From Poriferisodalis sp965204125 (GTDB taxonomy: Bacteria > Actinomycetota > Acidimicrobiia > Acidimicrobiales > Poriferisodalaceae): a stretch of DNA of 64,000 bases. Below the pieces are notes generated by a model. The model ran no database searches. It saw nothing but the letters and a program-made list of their open reading frames with translations, and was not told the DNA's origin. The position numbers were made by a program, and so were the translations under genes. The stretch lies in NCBI RefSeq assembly GCF_965204125.1, contig NZ_OZ241968.1, positions 496,001-560,000 of the forward strand, given 5' to 3'. Below are positions 51,071 through 59,248 of the stretch, piece by piece; within the stretch, counting starts at the first letter, position 1, and every line of letters starts with the position of its first letter.

Positions 51071-51723
51071 GCGTGCTGAGTACAGGCAGAAGTGCCGAAC
51101 AGCCAATCCCACAGCGGTGTGATGTTGCCGAAGTTGCCGCTGCTGCTGTGATGTGCATCGTGCCGTGCCGACCAATGGTTCGTCAGCCACGCGAGCCGCA
51201 CCGGAACGCTCAGGTTGGCGTGTACCAGCACATTGACCAGGGAGTGCGCGACCGCCACCGCGATGAACGCGCCCGCCCCGAGCGGTCCGATGGCCGCCAT
51301 GCTGGCGAGCAGCACCACCAGGCCTGCAACTGTTTCCAGCGGGTGCAGGTACAGCGAATCGACGGCGGTCGGATGCGAGGTTCGATGGTGCACCCAGTGG
51401 ACCCTGCGCATCAGCGGTCGCCAGTGAAGCGCTCGATGGAGCCAGTAGTAGCCGAGGTCGTACAGCAGCAGGACCAGGATCGGCGCGTACCAACGGGAAG
51501 CGCGGTCGGCGTCGATCAGGTACCCGCCGAACAGCACTATGCCGACGACGTAGGTCGCCAGAGCGACGCTGCCGTTGAGTACGACATTCCGGTAGCGGCC
51601 GTCGATCAAGACTCCGTCACTGGGTGCGCGCCGCAGACGCGGCAGCTTGATGTGCATCGATTGGCAGAGCGCAATCGCCATGGACGGCACGGCAATTGCA
51701 GCCAGATAGAAGGCCGGATTCAT
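51067..51723 (-). CDS. Sterol desaturase/fatty acid hydroxylase family protein
   Basis: A 218-residue membrane di-iron oxygenase. The histidine boxes are HRALH, VHWVHH and SARHDAHH, with an additional LYLHPLETVAG, in the order of the FA_hydroxylase family. Three or four hydrophobic segments flank them. It is coupled to a 3-beta-HSD-like gene, a pairing seen in sterol C4 demethylation, but also compatible with carotenoid or fatty acid hydroxylation. Its ATG lies only 19 bp from the tRNA-Ala gene. Confidence 0.88.
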   Translation of the reverse strand: MNPAFYLAAIAVPSMAIALCQSMHIKLPRLRRAPSDGVLIDGRYRNVVLNGSVALATYVVGIVLFGGYLIDADRASRWYAPILVLLLYDLGYYWLHRALHWRPLMRRVHWVHHRTSHPTAVDSLYLHPLETVAGLVVLLASMAAIGPLGAGAFIAVAVAHSLVNVLVHANLSVPVRLAWLTNHWSARHDAHHSSSGNFGNITPLWDWLFGTSACTQHA

Positions 51724-51742
51724 GCGACCGTTGCCGAAGCTG

Positions 51743-51815
51743 TGGAGGTGAGGGGAATCGAACCCCTGGCCTCTTCGATGCGACCGAAGCGCTCTACCAA
51801 CTGAGCTACACCCCC
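51743..51815 (-). tRNA. tRNA-Ala (anticodon CGC)
   Basis: The minus strand folds as a 73-nt tRNA: acceptor GGGGGTG/CACCTCC with the G3-U70 wobble pair that identifies tRNA-Ala, anticodon stem CTTCG/CGAAG with loop GTCGCAT (CGC), and T arm AGGGG-TTCGATT-CCCCT. CCA is not fully encoded. Confidence 0.95.
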
Positions 51816-51880
51816 GAGGTGGGCGACCGTCGAATATATCTGCGGTGCTGTGCCTACCCGTTGGCCGCAGTGCGCTGTGC

Positions 51881-52387
51881 CTATTGGTTTGCCTGGCGCT
51901 GAATCATCCTGACCGTCGAAGCGGTGGCGGGATCTCGCAGCGGCAGGTAGTGCACCTCGGCGGTCGGCGCTGCGCGGCGGCGCCGCACGACGAGCATGAC
52001 GAACGCCAATGACGCCAAGAGCATCAGGGCACACGCGGCAAGCGCCCAGAGCGATCCTGTGACGAGTGCGCCTGCAAGCGTCACCAACGTGCACAGCACG
52101 AGGAGCGTGCCGATATCGCGCCGACGCGTTGCTGCCTGTGCTGGCGTCGCCGGCATCGACGTGGAGGGGCTCGCCCATCGTCGCTGAGGCACGCCGACGC
52201 GTCTGCGTGGGTGCTGCCGCGAGAGCTGCGCCGCGGCCGGCGCGGACCGGCCGAGCGAGTCAAGCTGCTGGCGAAACTGGTCGACCGAAGATGTCGCCCT
52301 TCGGCGGGGTTGAAACAAGCGAGCGACGTCCGGTGCCAACACCACGATCCAGACGACCGCCAACAGCACCAAGACCAGTTGTGTCAC
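51881..52387 (-). CDS. Membrane protein resembling GlpR/SepX (divisome-linked)
   Basis: A 168-residue protein with one N-terminal membrane helix (about residues 2-19, TQLVLVLLAVVWIVVLAP), a conserved-looking SSVDQFRQQLDSLGR, a polar cytoplasmic linker, and two C-terminal helices (about 92-110 and 113-134). This layout and position downstream of a moeA-type gene match GlpR of Corynebacterium and SepX of Streptomyces, membrane proteins that work with the gephyrin-like Glp or with FtsZ in division. The linker is shorter than in those proteins. The start is GTG. Homology is judged from layout and the SVDxFRxQL motif, not from a search. Confidence 0.62.
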   Translation of the reverse strand: MTQLVLVLLAVVWIVVLAPDVARLFQPRRRATSSVDQFRQQLDSLGRSAPAAAQLSRQHPRRRVGVPQRRWASPSTSMPATPAQAATRRRDIGTLLVLCTLVTLAGALVTGSLWALAACALMLLASLAFVMLVVRRRRAAPTAEVHYLPLRDPATASTVRMIQRQANQ

Positions 52388-52419
52388 GCATCACCTGCCT
52401 TGCTGGCTGGCCTGCCCGC

Positions 52420-52905
52420 CTAGGTTGCCACGTCGCGGCGGTAGGTGCCCGATTTGCCGCCCGTCTTCTCCCACAGCGCCAGATCGCCGATGACCATGGA
52501 CCGATCGGCCGATTTGCACATGTCGTAGATCGTGAGCGCGGCGACCGAGCATGCCGTCATCGCCTCCATCTCGACGCCTGTTCGATCCACCGTCTCGACT
52601 TGGGCCTCGATCTCGATCCACGTGTCGGCGATCTCGAAGTTCACATACACCGCACCGACGAGCAGTGGGTGGCAGAGCGGGATGAGATCCGGCGTGCGTT
52701 TGGCGGCCTGGATGCCGGCCACCCGGGCGACAGCGATGACGTCTCCCTTTGCGATCGCACCGCGGGCAACCAGCGACGCCGTCTCGGCTGCCATGTGCAC
52801 ACGGCAGCGAGCAATCGCCCGGCGGTGGGACGCCTCCTTCGGCGTCACATCGACCATGCGTGCCCGGCCGAGCGGGTCCAAGTGGGTGAAGGGTGACTCG
52901 GTCAT
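52420..52905 (-). CDS. moaC: Cyclic pyranopterin monophosphate synthase MoaC
   Basis: A 161-residue enzyme that completes the first step of molybdenum cofactor synthesis after MoaA. The hallmarks are ARMVDVTPKEASHRRAIA, KRTPDLIPLCHPLLVGAVYV with the catalytic His, GVEMEAMTACSVAALTIYDM, and the C-terminal LWEKTGGKSGTY. A GGGAGG ribosome binding site precedes the ATG. It follows moaA after 15 bp. Confidence 0.96.
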   Translation of the reverse strand: MTESPFTHLDPLGRARMVDVTPKEASHRRAIARCRVHMAAETASLVARGAIAKGDVIAVARVAGIQAAKRTPDLIPLCHPLLVGAVYVNFEIADTWIEIEAQVETVDRTGVEMEAMTACSVAALTIYDMCKSADRSMVIGDLALWEKTGGKSGTYRRDVAT

Positions 52906-52920
52906 GTCCTCGCCGCCTCC

Positions 52921-53949
52921 CTAGCCGCCGATCTGACTCATCGTCCGTTTTGGCTTGATGAAGTTGACCTGGCCGATTGAGTGACCGGCCCACTTCGTGC
53001 CGACTGCATCGCGGATGGCAGTCGCCAGCAGATCGTCGAGCTCGGCACCCGCTGCACCACCACGCAAGATCGACCGCATGTCGAACTCGTCGAGCGCGAA
53101 CAGGCACGTGCGGAACTGACCTTCGGCGGTGAGCCGCACCCGGTCGCAGTTGCCGCAGAACGGCTTGGTGACGCTGGCAATGACACCGACCTGACCGCCG
53201 CCGTCGAGATACCGGTAGCGCTCGGCGGGCTCGTTGGCGCGCACGACGGGCTCAGTCGGATACTCAGCCGAGATTGCCGCCAGGATCTCGTCGGCCGGCA
53301 CAACGACATCTGCATTCCACACGTCGCCGGCTTCGAGCGGCATGAACTCGATAAACCGCACCTCGACGCCCCGCTCGCGGCCGTACCGGGCGAAATCCAC
53401 CACCTCGTCGTCGTTGATGCCGCGCATCATGACCGTGTTGATCTTCACCGGAGCGAGCCCGGCGTCGATGGCCGCGTCGATACCGTCGAGCACCCGATCC
53501 AGCTCGTCGCGGCGGGTCAGCTCCAGGAATCTGTCGCGCTGCAGCGAATCGAGGCTGATGTTGATGCGCGACAGGCCAGCAGAGGCCAGCGGCTTCGCAT
53601 GCAAGCGCAACGTGGCGCCGTTGGTGGTCAATGCGACGTCGACACCCAGCCGGGCGAGGCGTTCGACCAACCGCGGCAGATGCGCACGCACCAAGGGCTC
53701 ACCGCCAGTCAGGCGGATGCTCTCGAAGCCGAAGCGCTCCACGCACACTTTGGCGAATCGCTCGATCTCCTCGAAGCTCAGGATCTCCGATCGCGGCAGC
53801 CACGTCATGCCTTCGGCCGGCATGCAGTACTGGCAGCGGAAGTTGCACCGGTCGGTGACGGAGATGCGCAGGTCGCCCACGATCCGGCCGAACGGATCGA
53901 CGAGATCGGTCGCTTGGGCAGGGGCAACGACATCTGCTGCGCCATTCAT
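52921..53949 (-). CDS. moaA: GTP 3',8-cyclase MoaA
   Basis: A 342-residue radical SAM enzyme that converts GTP into 3',8-cyclo-GTP. The SAM cluster is DRCNFRCQYCMPAEG, followed by RLTGGEPLVRAHLP and LTTNGATL, and the second cluster uses FCGNCDRVRLTAEGQFRTCL. The last residues SQIGG keep the C-terminal GG needed for activity. TACGCT lies seven bases before the ATG, so the transcript is probably leaderless and starts the moaA-moaC-glpR unit. Confidence 0.96.
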   Translation of the reverse strand: MNGAADVVAPAQATDLVDPFGRIVGDLRISVTDRCNFRCQYCMPAEGMTWLPRSEILSFEEIERFAKVCVERFGFESIRLTGGEPLVRAHLPRLVERLARLGVDVALTTNGATLRLHAKPLASAGLSRINISLDSLQRDRFLELTRRDELDRVLDGIDAAIDAGLAPVKINTVMMRGINDDEVVDFARYGRERGVEVRFIEFMPLEAGDVWNADVVVPADEILAAISAEYPTEPVVRANEPAERYRYLDGGGQVGVIASVTKPFCGNCDRVRLTAEGQFRTCLFALDEFDMRSILRGGAAGAELDDLLATAIRDAVGTKWAGHSIGQVNFIKPKRTMSQIGG

Positions 53950-53956
53950 TGGCCTG

Positions 53957-53962
53957 AGCGTA
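53957..53962 (-). promoter_or_regulatory. -10 hexamer TACGCT, leaderless start of moaA
   Basis: TACGCT on the minus strand lies 7 nt before the ATG at 53949 with no ribosome binding site. Confidence 0.42.
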
Positions 53963-54020
53963 CCCAGCAGTACGCGGGGCTGATCTTCCAGCTGCTCTGG
54001 GTCTGGGCAACCGGAGCTGC

Positions 54021-55265
54021 TCAGTCCAGCAGCAGCACGTCAACCGGGCCGCCGGCGCGTACTCCATCGCCGTCGGGCACGACCGCCAGCGCATTGGCCT
54101 TCGCCATCGCCCAGAGCATGTGCGAGCCCTGCCCGCCGGCGGAGCGCACTTCGATGCCACCGTTCGCGGACGTCGCGAGCACCCGCATGAAGTGCGTCTT
54201 GCCGTCGGCGCGCCGGGGCAGGTCTTCCGCGGCCGTGGCCGCAACCGTCGGACGGACGGGATCGGGATGGCCCATCATCGAGCGCAGGCCTGGCCGGGCG
54301 AACAGCTCGAACGACACCATTGACGAGACAGGATTTCCGGGCAGGCCGAAGACCGGCACATCGCCCACCGTGCCGAACGCCAGCGGTTTTGCCGGCTTGA
54401 TGGCCACCTGCATCCAGCGCATGTCGCCGATGCGGTCGAGCACGGCCTTCACATAGTCGAAATCGCCCATGCTGACGCCGCCGGAGGTGACGATGGCATC
54501 GCAGGTGTCGATGCCGGTGCTGATGGCAGCTTCGATCTTGTCGGGCTCGTCGGGAGACAGTCCCAGGTCGACCGGAATCACATCGGCCCGGTGCGCCAAT
54601 GCCAGCAGGGTTCGACGGTTCGAATCTCGGATCTGACCGGGCCGGAGCGGGCTGCCGTCGTCGACGAGCTCATCGCCTGTCGACAGCACGCCGACCCGCA
54701 GCCGCGGGAACACCTCCACTTCGGTCATCCCGAGGCTGCACAGCACGCCGAGATGTCCCGCAGTGAGCTCCGTGCCGACGCCGAACACATGGGTTCCGGC
54801 ATGCAGGTCGTCGCCGACGGGCCGCACATGGTTGCCCGACGGAACGCTCACCTCTACACGCACGATCTCGGCCGCGCCGTCTCCGGATGCGGGCCCGTCG
54901 GTCACGATGCTCGTCCGTTCCACCATGACCACCGCATCGGCGCCCGGGGGGATCGTTGCGCCGGTCATGATGCGGCTGGCCTCGCCCGGCCCCACCGTCA
55001 CCTGCGGCGCGTGTCCCGCAGCGATTGTCTCGATAACCCGCAGATCGCATGGGGCGTCGACCACGTCGGCAGACCGGACAGCGAAGCCGTCCATGGCCGT
55101 GTTGGCGAATTGCGGGATGGCTTCGGCCGAGATGATCTCGCTGGCCGTCACCAAACCCAGTGCGTCCGCAACCGGCACCGATACCGGCGTGCGCGCGGGG
55201 CATCTGTCGAGCACGAACTCACGCACGGCCTCCAGCGGCAACATCGGACGCAATGTATCGGGCAC
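54021..55265 (-). CDS. moeA: Molybdopterin molybdenumtransferase MoeA / gephyrin-like Glp
   Basis: A 414-residue MoeA-family protein inserting molybdate into adenylylated molybdopterin. Features are FANTAMDGFAVRSADV, GEASRIMTGATIPPGADAVV, LRVGVLSTGDELVDDG, TSGGVSMGDFDYVKAVL and FGLPGNPVSSMVSFELF. It lies between a uridylyltransferase and moaA/moaC/GlpR-like genes. In Corynebacterium the MoeA-like Glp in a similar place (galU-glp-rimJ-glpR) binds FtsZ and GlpR, so this protein may have a division role instead of, or besides, cofactor synthesis. As it seems to be the only MoeA in the window, it may do both. Confidence 0.93.
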   Translation of the reverse strand: MPDTLRPMLPLEAVREFVLDRCPARTPVSVPVADALGLVTASEIISAEAIPQFANTAMDGFAVRSADVVDAPCDLRVIETIAAGHAPQVTVGPGEASRIMTGATIPPGADAVVMVERTSIVTDGPASGDGAAEIVRVEVSVPSGNHVRPVGDDLHAGTHVFGVGTELTAGHLGVLCSLGMTEVEVFPRLRVGVLSTGDELVDDGSPLRPGQIRDSNRRTLLALAHRADVIPVDLGLSPDEPDKIEAAISTGIDTCDAIVTSGGVSMGDFDYVKAVLDRIGDMRWMQVAIKPAKPLAFGTVGDVPVFGLPGNPVSSMVSFELFARPGLRSMMGHPDPVRPTVAATAAEDLPRRADGKTHFMRVLATSANGGIEVRSAGGQGSHMLWAMAKANALAVVPDGDGVRAGGPVDVLLLD

Positions 55266-55304
55266 GGCGATCCTGGAGCGGCCGAGCGCTCGCGCCGGAG
55301 CCGT

Positions 55305-56456
55305 CTACTGAGCCGCGTCGATGCCCCGTCCCGCGAGGATCCGAGCGATCTCGGGTCGGCGTGTCTCGAGTTCCGCGGGGTCCTTGACGGGCTGGAAGCG
55401 GCCGTCGGGCCCGTCGCGCTCGACCCGCAGCATCGTGGTGTCCACGAATGCCGACAGCTCGCCGATCAGTCGCTCGAATTGCACCGCCTCGGCGCCGTCG
55501 ACGTGCTTGTGCACTTCGAACCAGGTGAGCGGCCAGCCGGCAGAGAACACCTCGATGTCGGCGACGAGCGAATTCGTATTGACTGCGCCAGGCGCCAGTG
55601 GGTCGACGCCCGGTGGCAGGCGAAACGACTCCACGATCTGCAGTCGCCCGTCCACACGCCACGGAGAGCCCCCCGTAGCATCGCCCCCGACGACTTCACA
55701 GGTGAGCGGCCTCGCACCGGCCAGATGCGCGCCGATCACCGCAGGGTCCAGCGATGCTGCAGCATTGTCGACGTTGGTGACGAACAGGCAGCGCCCGCCG
55801 CCATCTGCGAACCGGCTCAGCAGGCCGCTCCGCTGCACTGCCCATGGCGCGTCGCCATGCCCTGGGGCGTGAAGCGAAACGGCGCCGTCGGCGTCGCGGA
55901 ACACATCGCCGCTGGGTGTGAGGCGCATCGAGACGCCCTGAGGGGCAATGCCGATGGGAACGTCGGGCGTCGCCGCCGCAGCCGACCAGTCGCGCAGCAC
56001 GCGCTCGGACTGGAAGCTGGTCATCAGCCACAAGGGAACAACGCAGTGCAGATCAGCGGTGACACGACGCAGATCGGCCAGCTTGGCGGCCGCGAACGTC
56101 AGGCCCGGGAGTACCTCGGCCAGCGCCTTCACGCCGCCCCCGAAGCGAGTGGCCATGCCTCCGGCCAGGAGCAGGACGCCCACCTGCCCGCCAGCGATCG
56201 CATCACGACCGGCACGGGCGAGCTGCTCGCGTTCGGCGGAGCCCGGCGGCGGGAGCGGCACCAGGTCGTCGTGCCGTGGGGGCTCAATGCTCCCGCGCAC
56301 CCAGTTGGCCTCGGTGCTGCGCGGCGCCGATGGCTGCCGAGCGGTCAGCCGGCTGCGCAGGCCGTCGAACGTCTCGGGCTCGAAACCGTAGGCCACGAGC
56401 GTCTCGGCAGCCGCGACATCGATGCCGTACCGGTCTTCCAAGTCCGAGGCGAGCAC
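55305..56456 (-). CDS. UDPGP-family UTP--glucose-1-phosphate uridylyltransferase-like protein
   Basis: A 383-residue nucleotidyltransferase of the UDPGP type usual in eukaryotes, not the GalU/RmlA type common in bacteria. The nucleotide loop is VGVLLLAGGMATRFGGGVKA (about residues 93-112), followed by VPLWLMTSFQSERVL, LFVTNVDNAAASLDP and the sugar-binding VNTNSLVADIEVFS. It should couple UTP with a sugar-1-phosphate such as glucose-1-P or GlcNAc-1-P. The start is GTG, eight bases behind TAGGTT. It leads to moeA after 39 bp, the place galU holds in other actinobacteria. Confidence 0.85.
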   Translation of the reverse strand: MLASDLEDRYGIDVAAAETLVAYGFEPETFDGLRSRLTARQPSAPRSTEANWVRGSIEPPRHDDLVPLPPPGSAEREQLARAGRDAIAGGQVGVLLLAGGMATRFGGGVKALAEVLPGLTFAAAKLADLRRVTADLHCVVPLWLMTSFQSERVLRDWSAAAATPDVPIGIAPQGVSMRLTPSGDVFRDADGAVSLHAPGHGDAPWAVQRSGLLSRFADGGGRCLFVTNVDNAAASLDPAVIGAHLAGARPLTCEVVGGDATGGSPWRVDGRLQIVESFRLPPGVDPLAPGAVNTNSLVADIEVFSAGWPLTWFEVHKHVDGAEAVQFERLIGELSAFVDTTMLRVERDGPDGRFQPVKDPAELETRRPEIARILAGRGIDAAQ

Positions 56457-56464
56457 GGTGCCAG

Positions 56465-56470
56465 AACCTA
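56465..56470 (-). promoter_or_regulatory. -10 hexamer TAGGTT, leaderless start of the UDPGP gene
   Basis: TAGGTT on the minus strand lies 8 nt before the GTG at 56456, with no ribosome binding site. Confidence 0.42.
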
Positions 56471-56532
56471 GAGGCTGGGTGGATTCACGACTGTCCGCCG
56501 GGAATTCGAGGCGGCCCGCCGTGGCCCAGGGC

Positions 56533-56538
56533 TACACT
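56533..56538 (+). promoter_or_regulatory. Candidate -10 hexamer TACACT for fmdB
   Basis: TACACT would start transcription near 56545, giving a leader of about 60 nt. No well-spaced -35 is visible. Confidence 0.25.
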
Positions 56539-56604
56539 GCTCGGCGGCTCGGGCACTGCTGGTGACCCGAGTGACTGGCCCCAAGGGACACCGGACGGGA
56601 CTTC

Positions 56605-56982
56605 ATGCCGACCTACGAGTATCGCTGTACCGGCTGCGGCCAGACCTTCGAGCGCTACCAGAGCTTCTCCGACGATCCCATCGCCGTGTGCCCGCTGCCA
56701 GCAGGCGGCGCAGCGCTCAATGGGTCGGCGCCCGAGTGCGGCGGTGAGGTGCGGAAGGTGTTCTCCAACGTCGGGATCAGCTTCAAGGGCAGCGGCTTCT
56801 ACCGGAACGACAGCAGGTCCGAGGGCCGGAGCACGTCGAAGGCTTCCGGCAACGACTCGTCGGACTCATCGAGTTCAAGCACAACCAGCGATTCGACAAG
56901 CAAGGAATCGGCTTCTTCGGACAGCAGCTCGTCAAACGGCACGTCGAGCTCCGCCGTGGGGGCCGCCTCGGCGTCAGGCTGA
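56605..56982 (+). CDS. FmdB family zinc ribbon protein
   Basis: A 125-residue protein whose first 65 residues are an FmdB/CxxC_CXXC_SSSS zinc ribbon: PTYEYRCTGCGQTFERYQSF, then VCPLPAGG...ECGGEVRKVFS, and ISFKGSGFYRND. The remaining half is almost pure Ser/Thr/Asp/Lys low complexity, longer than usual. Members are thought to be small regulators or metal-binding proteins; no function is established. A SAF-domain gene follows 67 bp downstream. Confidence 0.88.
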   Translation: MPTYEYRCTGCGQTFERYQSFSDDPIAVCPLPAGGAALNGSAPECGGEVRKVFSNVGISFKGSGFYRNDSRSEGRSTSKASGNDSSDSSSSSTTSDSTSKESASSDSSSSNGTSSSAVGAASASG

Positions 56983-57049
56983 CGCCTCCAGCATCGAGAC
57001 AAGCCCGCAGCGGCCCCGCCGCTGCGATGGCTTCGCGACGGAGGCTCTC

Positions 57050-57667
57050 ATGGCGTTCATCTCACAGCTCAGCGACCTCTGGCGGCGGCGCCCCAACCTG
57101 GTGCACTGGGCCGCGGTCGGTGTGGTCGCGCTCGTGGCGCTCCTGCTGGTCGCCGGCGCGGCCGGCCGAGCGCGCGCGGCGGCGGCCGCCTGGGGAACGT
57201 CGGTGCGAGTGCTGGCCGCGCAGACATCGCTGGCAGTGGGCAGCACACCGACCGAGCACGTCGATCTTGTCGAGGTGCCGGCTCATCTCGTACCCGCCGG
57301 GGCGCTCACCAGTGCGTTCGCTCTCGGTGAGCTGACCCGGGCAGTCCCGCGGGGCGCCTTGCTGACCGAGCTCGACTTCCACCCCGCATCAGGGGTGAGC
57401 CCGGGACGCCGGGGCATCGGCATCAGCGTCGTTCCCCATGCCCCCGATGTGAAGCCGGGCACCCCCGTCGAGCTGATGCTGTTCGCCGACATCGATCCGT
57501 TCGATCCCGACGTCGGCGATGCCGATCCCGCGCGCGTGCCGGCCTTCGTCCTGGCCGCGTCCCGGGATCGATGGCTTGTCGAGGTTGAGCCGGTCCACCT
57601 CGACTCGGTAGCGCGGGCCAGTGCCACGGGCGTCGTCGTTCCCGTGGTGGTTAGCGCAGACCGCTGA
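57050..57667 (+). CDS. SAF-domain membrane protein (CpaB/RcpC-like)
   Basis: A 205-residue protein with one N-terminal membrane helix (about residues 18-38, VHWAAVGVVALVALLLVAGA) and an external SAF-like domain (VRVLAAQTSLAVGSTPTEHV, VPAHLVPAGALTSAFALGEL, AVPRGALLTELDF), followed by a part similar to RcpC/CpaB. CpaB proteins work in Flp pilus assembly, but no pilus genes are nearby. Actinobacterial genomes often have this orphan next to fmdB. The ATG has a GGAGG ribosome binding site. Its end overlaps uppP on the other strand by 17 bp. Confidence 0.8.
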   Translation: MAFISQLSDLWRRRPNLVHWAAVGVVALVALLLVAGAAGRARAAAAAWGTSVRVLAAQTSLAVGSTPTEHVDLVEVPAHLVPAGALTSAFALGELTRAVPRGALLTELDFHPASGVSPGRRGIGISVVPHAPDVKPGTPVELMLFADIDPFDPDVGDADPARVPAFVLAASRDRWLVEVEPVHLDSVARASATGVVVPVVVSADR

Positions 57668-58511
57668 TCGCCACTAGGGCTACGGCGGCTGCAAGTGCCA
57701 GGCGGTAGCCGGCGAACAGCGCGAAGGGGCTGCGCTGCGGGCGGCGGCCAGTCCGATCCAGCAGCCACACCATGGCGGCAACTCCCGCCCATGACGACAC
57801 CGCCGCGGCCAGGCCCCCCGCGATGAACAGCTGCAGCTCTGCACCGGCAGGTGCAGCATCGCCAAGTGAAGCGAAGCGATACACACCTGCACCGGCGATA
57901 AGCGGCAGGCTCATGAGAAATGCCAGCCGCGCCGCTGCTGCCCGGTCGAAGCCAAGCCACCGACCTGCCGTGATGGTCACTCCCGATCGGCTGACGCCCG
58001 GAAGCAGCGCTGTGGCTTGCGCGAGGCCCATGCCGAGAGCATCCCGCACCCGGTAGGAATCTTGGGATCGCCGCGCGCCCCGTCGGTGCGCCGCAACGTC
58101 GGACCGCCACAGCAGCCAGCCGAAGGCGGCCAGCAGCACTGCGATCAGCAGCGGTCGCTCGGCGAGGTCGAGCAGGCGATCCTCCAGGGCGACGCCCGCA
58201 ACGGCTGCAGGAACCGCCGAGGTCGCCAAGCTCACGGCGATCACGGTGTCGCGCTCGGCGCGGCCGCGGATGCCGCGCCAAAGTGCGGCGGCGTAGCGGG
58301 CGATGTCGGCACGCAGGTACAGCGCCGCTCCGGCCAGCGTTCCGACGTGCACGGCGACATCAAAGGCGTTTTCCAGCTCATTGTCGCCGTCAAAGAGATC
58401 CCATCCGGCCAGCCAGGGCACAACTTCGAGATGGGCACTCGACGAAACGGGGAAGAACTCGGTCAGTCCCTGCAGCAGGCCAAGCAGGATCGCGACGGCA
58501 GGGTCCGGCAC
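57651..58511 (-). CDS. uppP: Undecaprenyl-diphosphate phosphatase
   Basis: A 286-residue membrane enzyme recycling the lipid carrier for peptidoglycan. Both active-site blocks are present: ILLGLLQGLTEFFPVSSSAH with the (E/Q)xxxE-type acidic residues and Ser-rich PVSSSAH, and QATALLPGVSRSGVTITAG with the PGxSRSG loop, plus about eight hydrophobic segments. It confers bacitracin tolerance in other species. The start is GTG. Confidence 0.95.
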   Translation of the reverse strand: MPDPAVAILLGLLQGLTEFFPVSSSAHLEVVPWLAGWDLFDGDNELENAFDVAVHVGTLAGAALYLRADIARYAAALWRGIRGRAERDTVIAVSLATSAVPAAVAGVALEDRLLDLAERPLLIAVLLAAFGWLLWRSDVAAHRRGARRSQDSYRVRDALGMGLAQATALLPGVSRSGVTITAGRWLGFDRAAAARLAFLMSLPLIAGAGVYRFASLGDAAPAGAELQLFIAGGLAAAVSSWAGVAAMVWLLDRTGRRPQRSPFALFAGYRLALAAAVALVAISGLR

Positions 58512-58519
58512 TGCAGCCT

Positions 58520-59245
58520 CTAGTGATCGCTCCCCACCGAAGGAACGATGCGCGGCCTCCAGCGACGGGGTGGGTCGTAGTGATGTCCGACGGCCCAGCC
58601 CTGGCGCATCGATGCCAGAAAGCCGGCGGGATCGTCGTCGCTGAAATCGGGCATCTCCAGGTATGCGCCCCCAAGCGCCTCGGCGACGTGAGCATCGCTG
58701 CCCGCACCCGGCGCCAGGCCGTGCTCACTGGCATAGCGAGATGCCCGCGAGTTGAGGCTCGACAGGCTCGTCTTTGAGTTGATCACCTCAATGCCATCGA
58801 CCAGGCCCTCGCCGACCAGCTCGTCGAGGACGTCGTGACGCAGGTTGTTGCGAAGCGGGTCGAACGGGTGCGGGATGTAGACGAGCCCGCCCTGCGACTT
58901 CACCGCCTGTGCGGCCGCGACCGGTGCCAAGCCCTGCGGCACGCGTTCGGTCAGGAACAGCCCGATGATCTCCCCGGCGTGGGTCTTCATCTCCTCGCCG
59001 ACCACGACGCGTGCATCCAGCTCGCCCTGCAGCTGCTGCGCACCCCGCACAGCGTTGTGGTCGGTGATGCACACCACATCGATGCCGCTCTCGGACAGGC
59101 ACTGCGCGAATTCTTCCGGTGTCGTCGTCGAGTCGCCCGACCACATGGTGTGGGTGTGGAAGTCGACGCGCACCCAGCCTGCCGGACAGCTGTCCGCGAG
59201 ATGCGGATGCCGTTCGACGGCGGCTGGTGCGGGCGGGCGCGGCAT
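58520..59245 (-). CDS. PHP domain metal-dependent phosphoesterase
   Basis: A 241-residue PHP-family hydrolase. Metal ligands are visible in RVDFHTHTMWSGDSTTTPEE (about residues 27-46), CITDHNAV, VVGEEMKTHAGEIIGLF, VYIPHPFDPLRNNL and GAGSDAHVAEALGGAYL. Related enzymes hydrolyse nucleoside 3',5'-bisphosphates or short RNAs, but the substrate here is unknown. It follows tldE after 3 bp and precedes uppP after 8 bp. Confidence 0.9.
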   Translation of the reverse strand: MPRPPAPAAVERHPHLADSCPAGWVRVDFHTHTMWSGDSTTTPEEFAQCLSESGIDVVCITDHNAVRGAQQLQGELDARVVVGEEMKTHAGEIIGLFLTERVPQGLAPVAAAQAVKSQGGLVYIPHPFDPLRNNLRHDVLDELVGEGLVDGIEVINSKTSLSSLNSRASRYASEHGLAPGAGSDAHVAEALGGAYLEMPDFSDDDPAGFLASMRQGWAVGHHYDPPRRWRPRIVPSVGSDH

Positions 59246-59248
59246 CGC

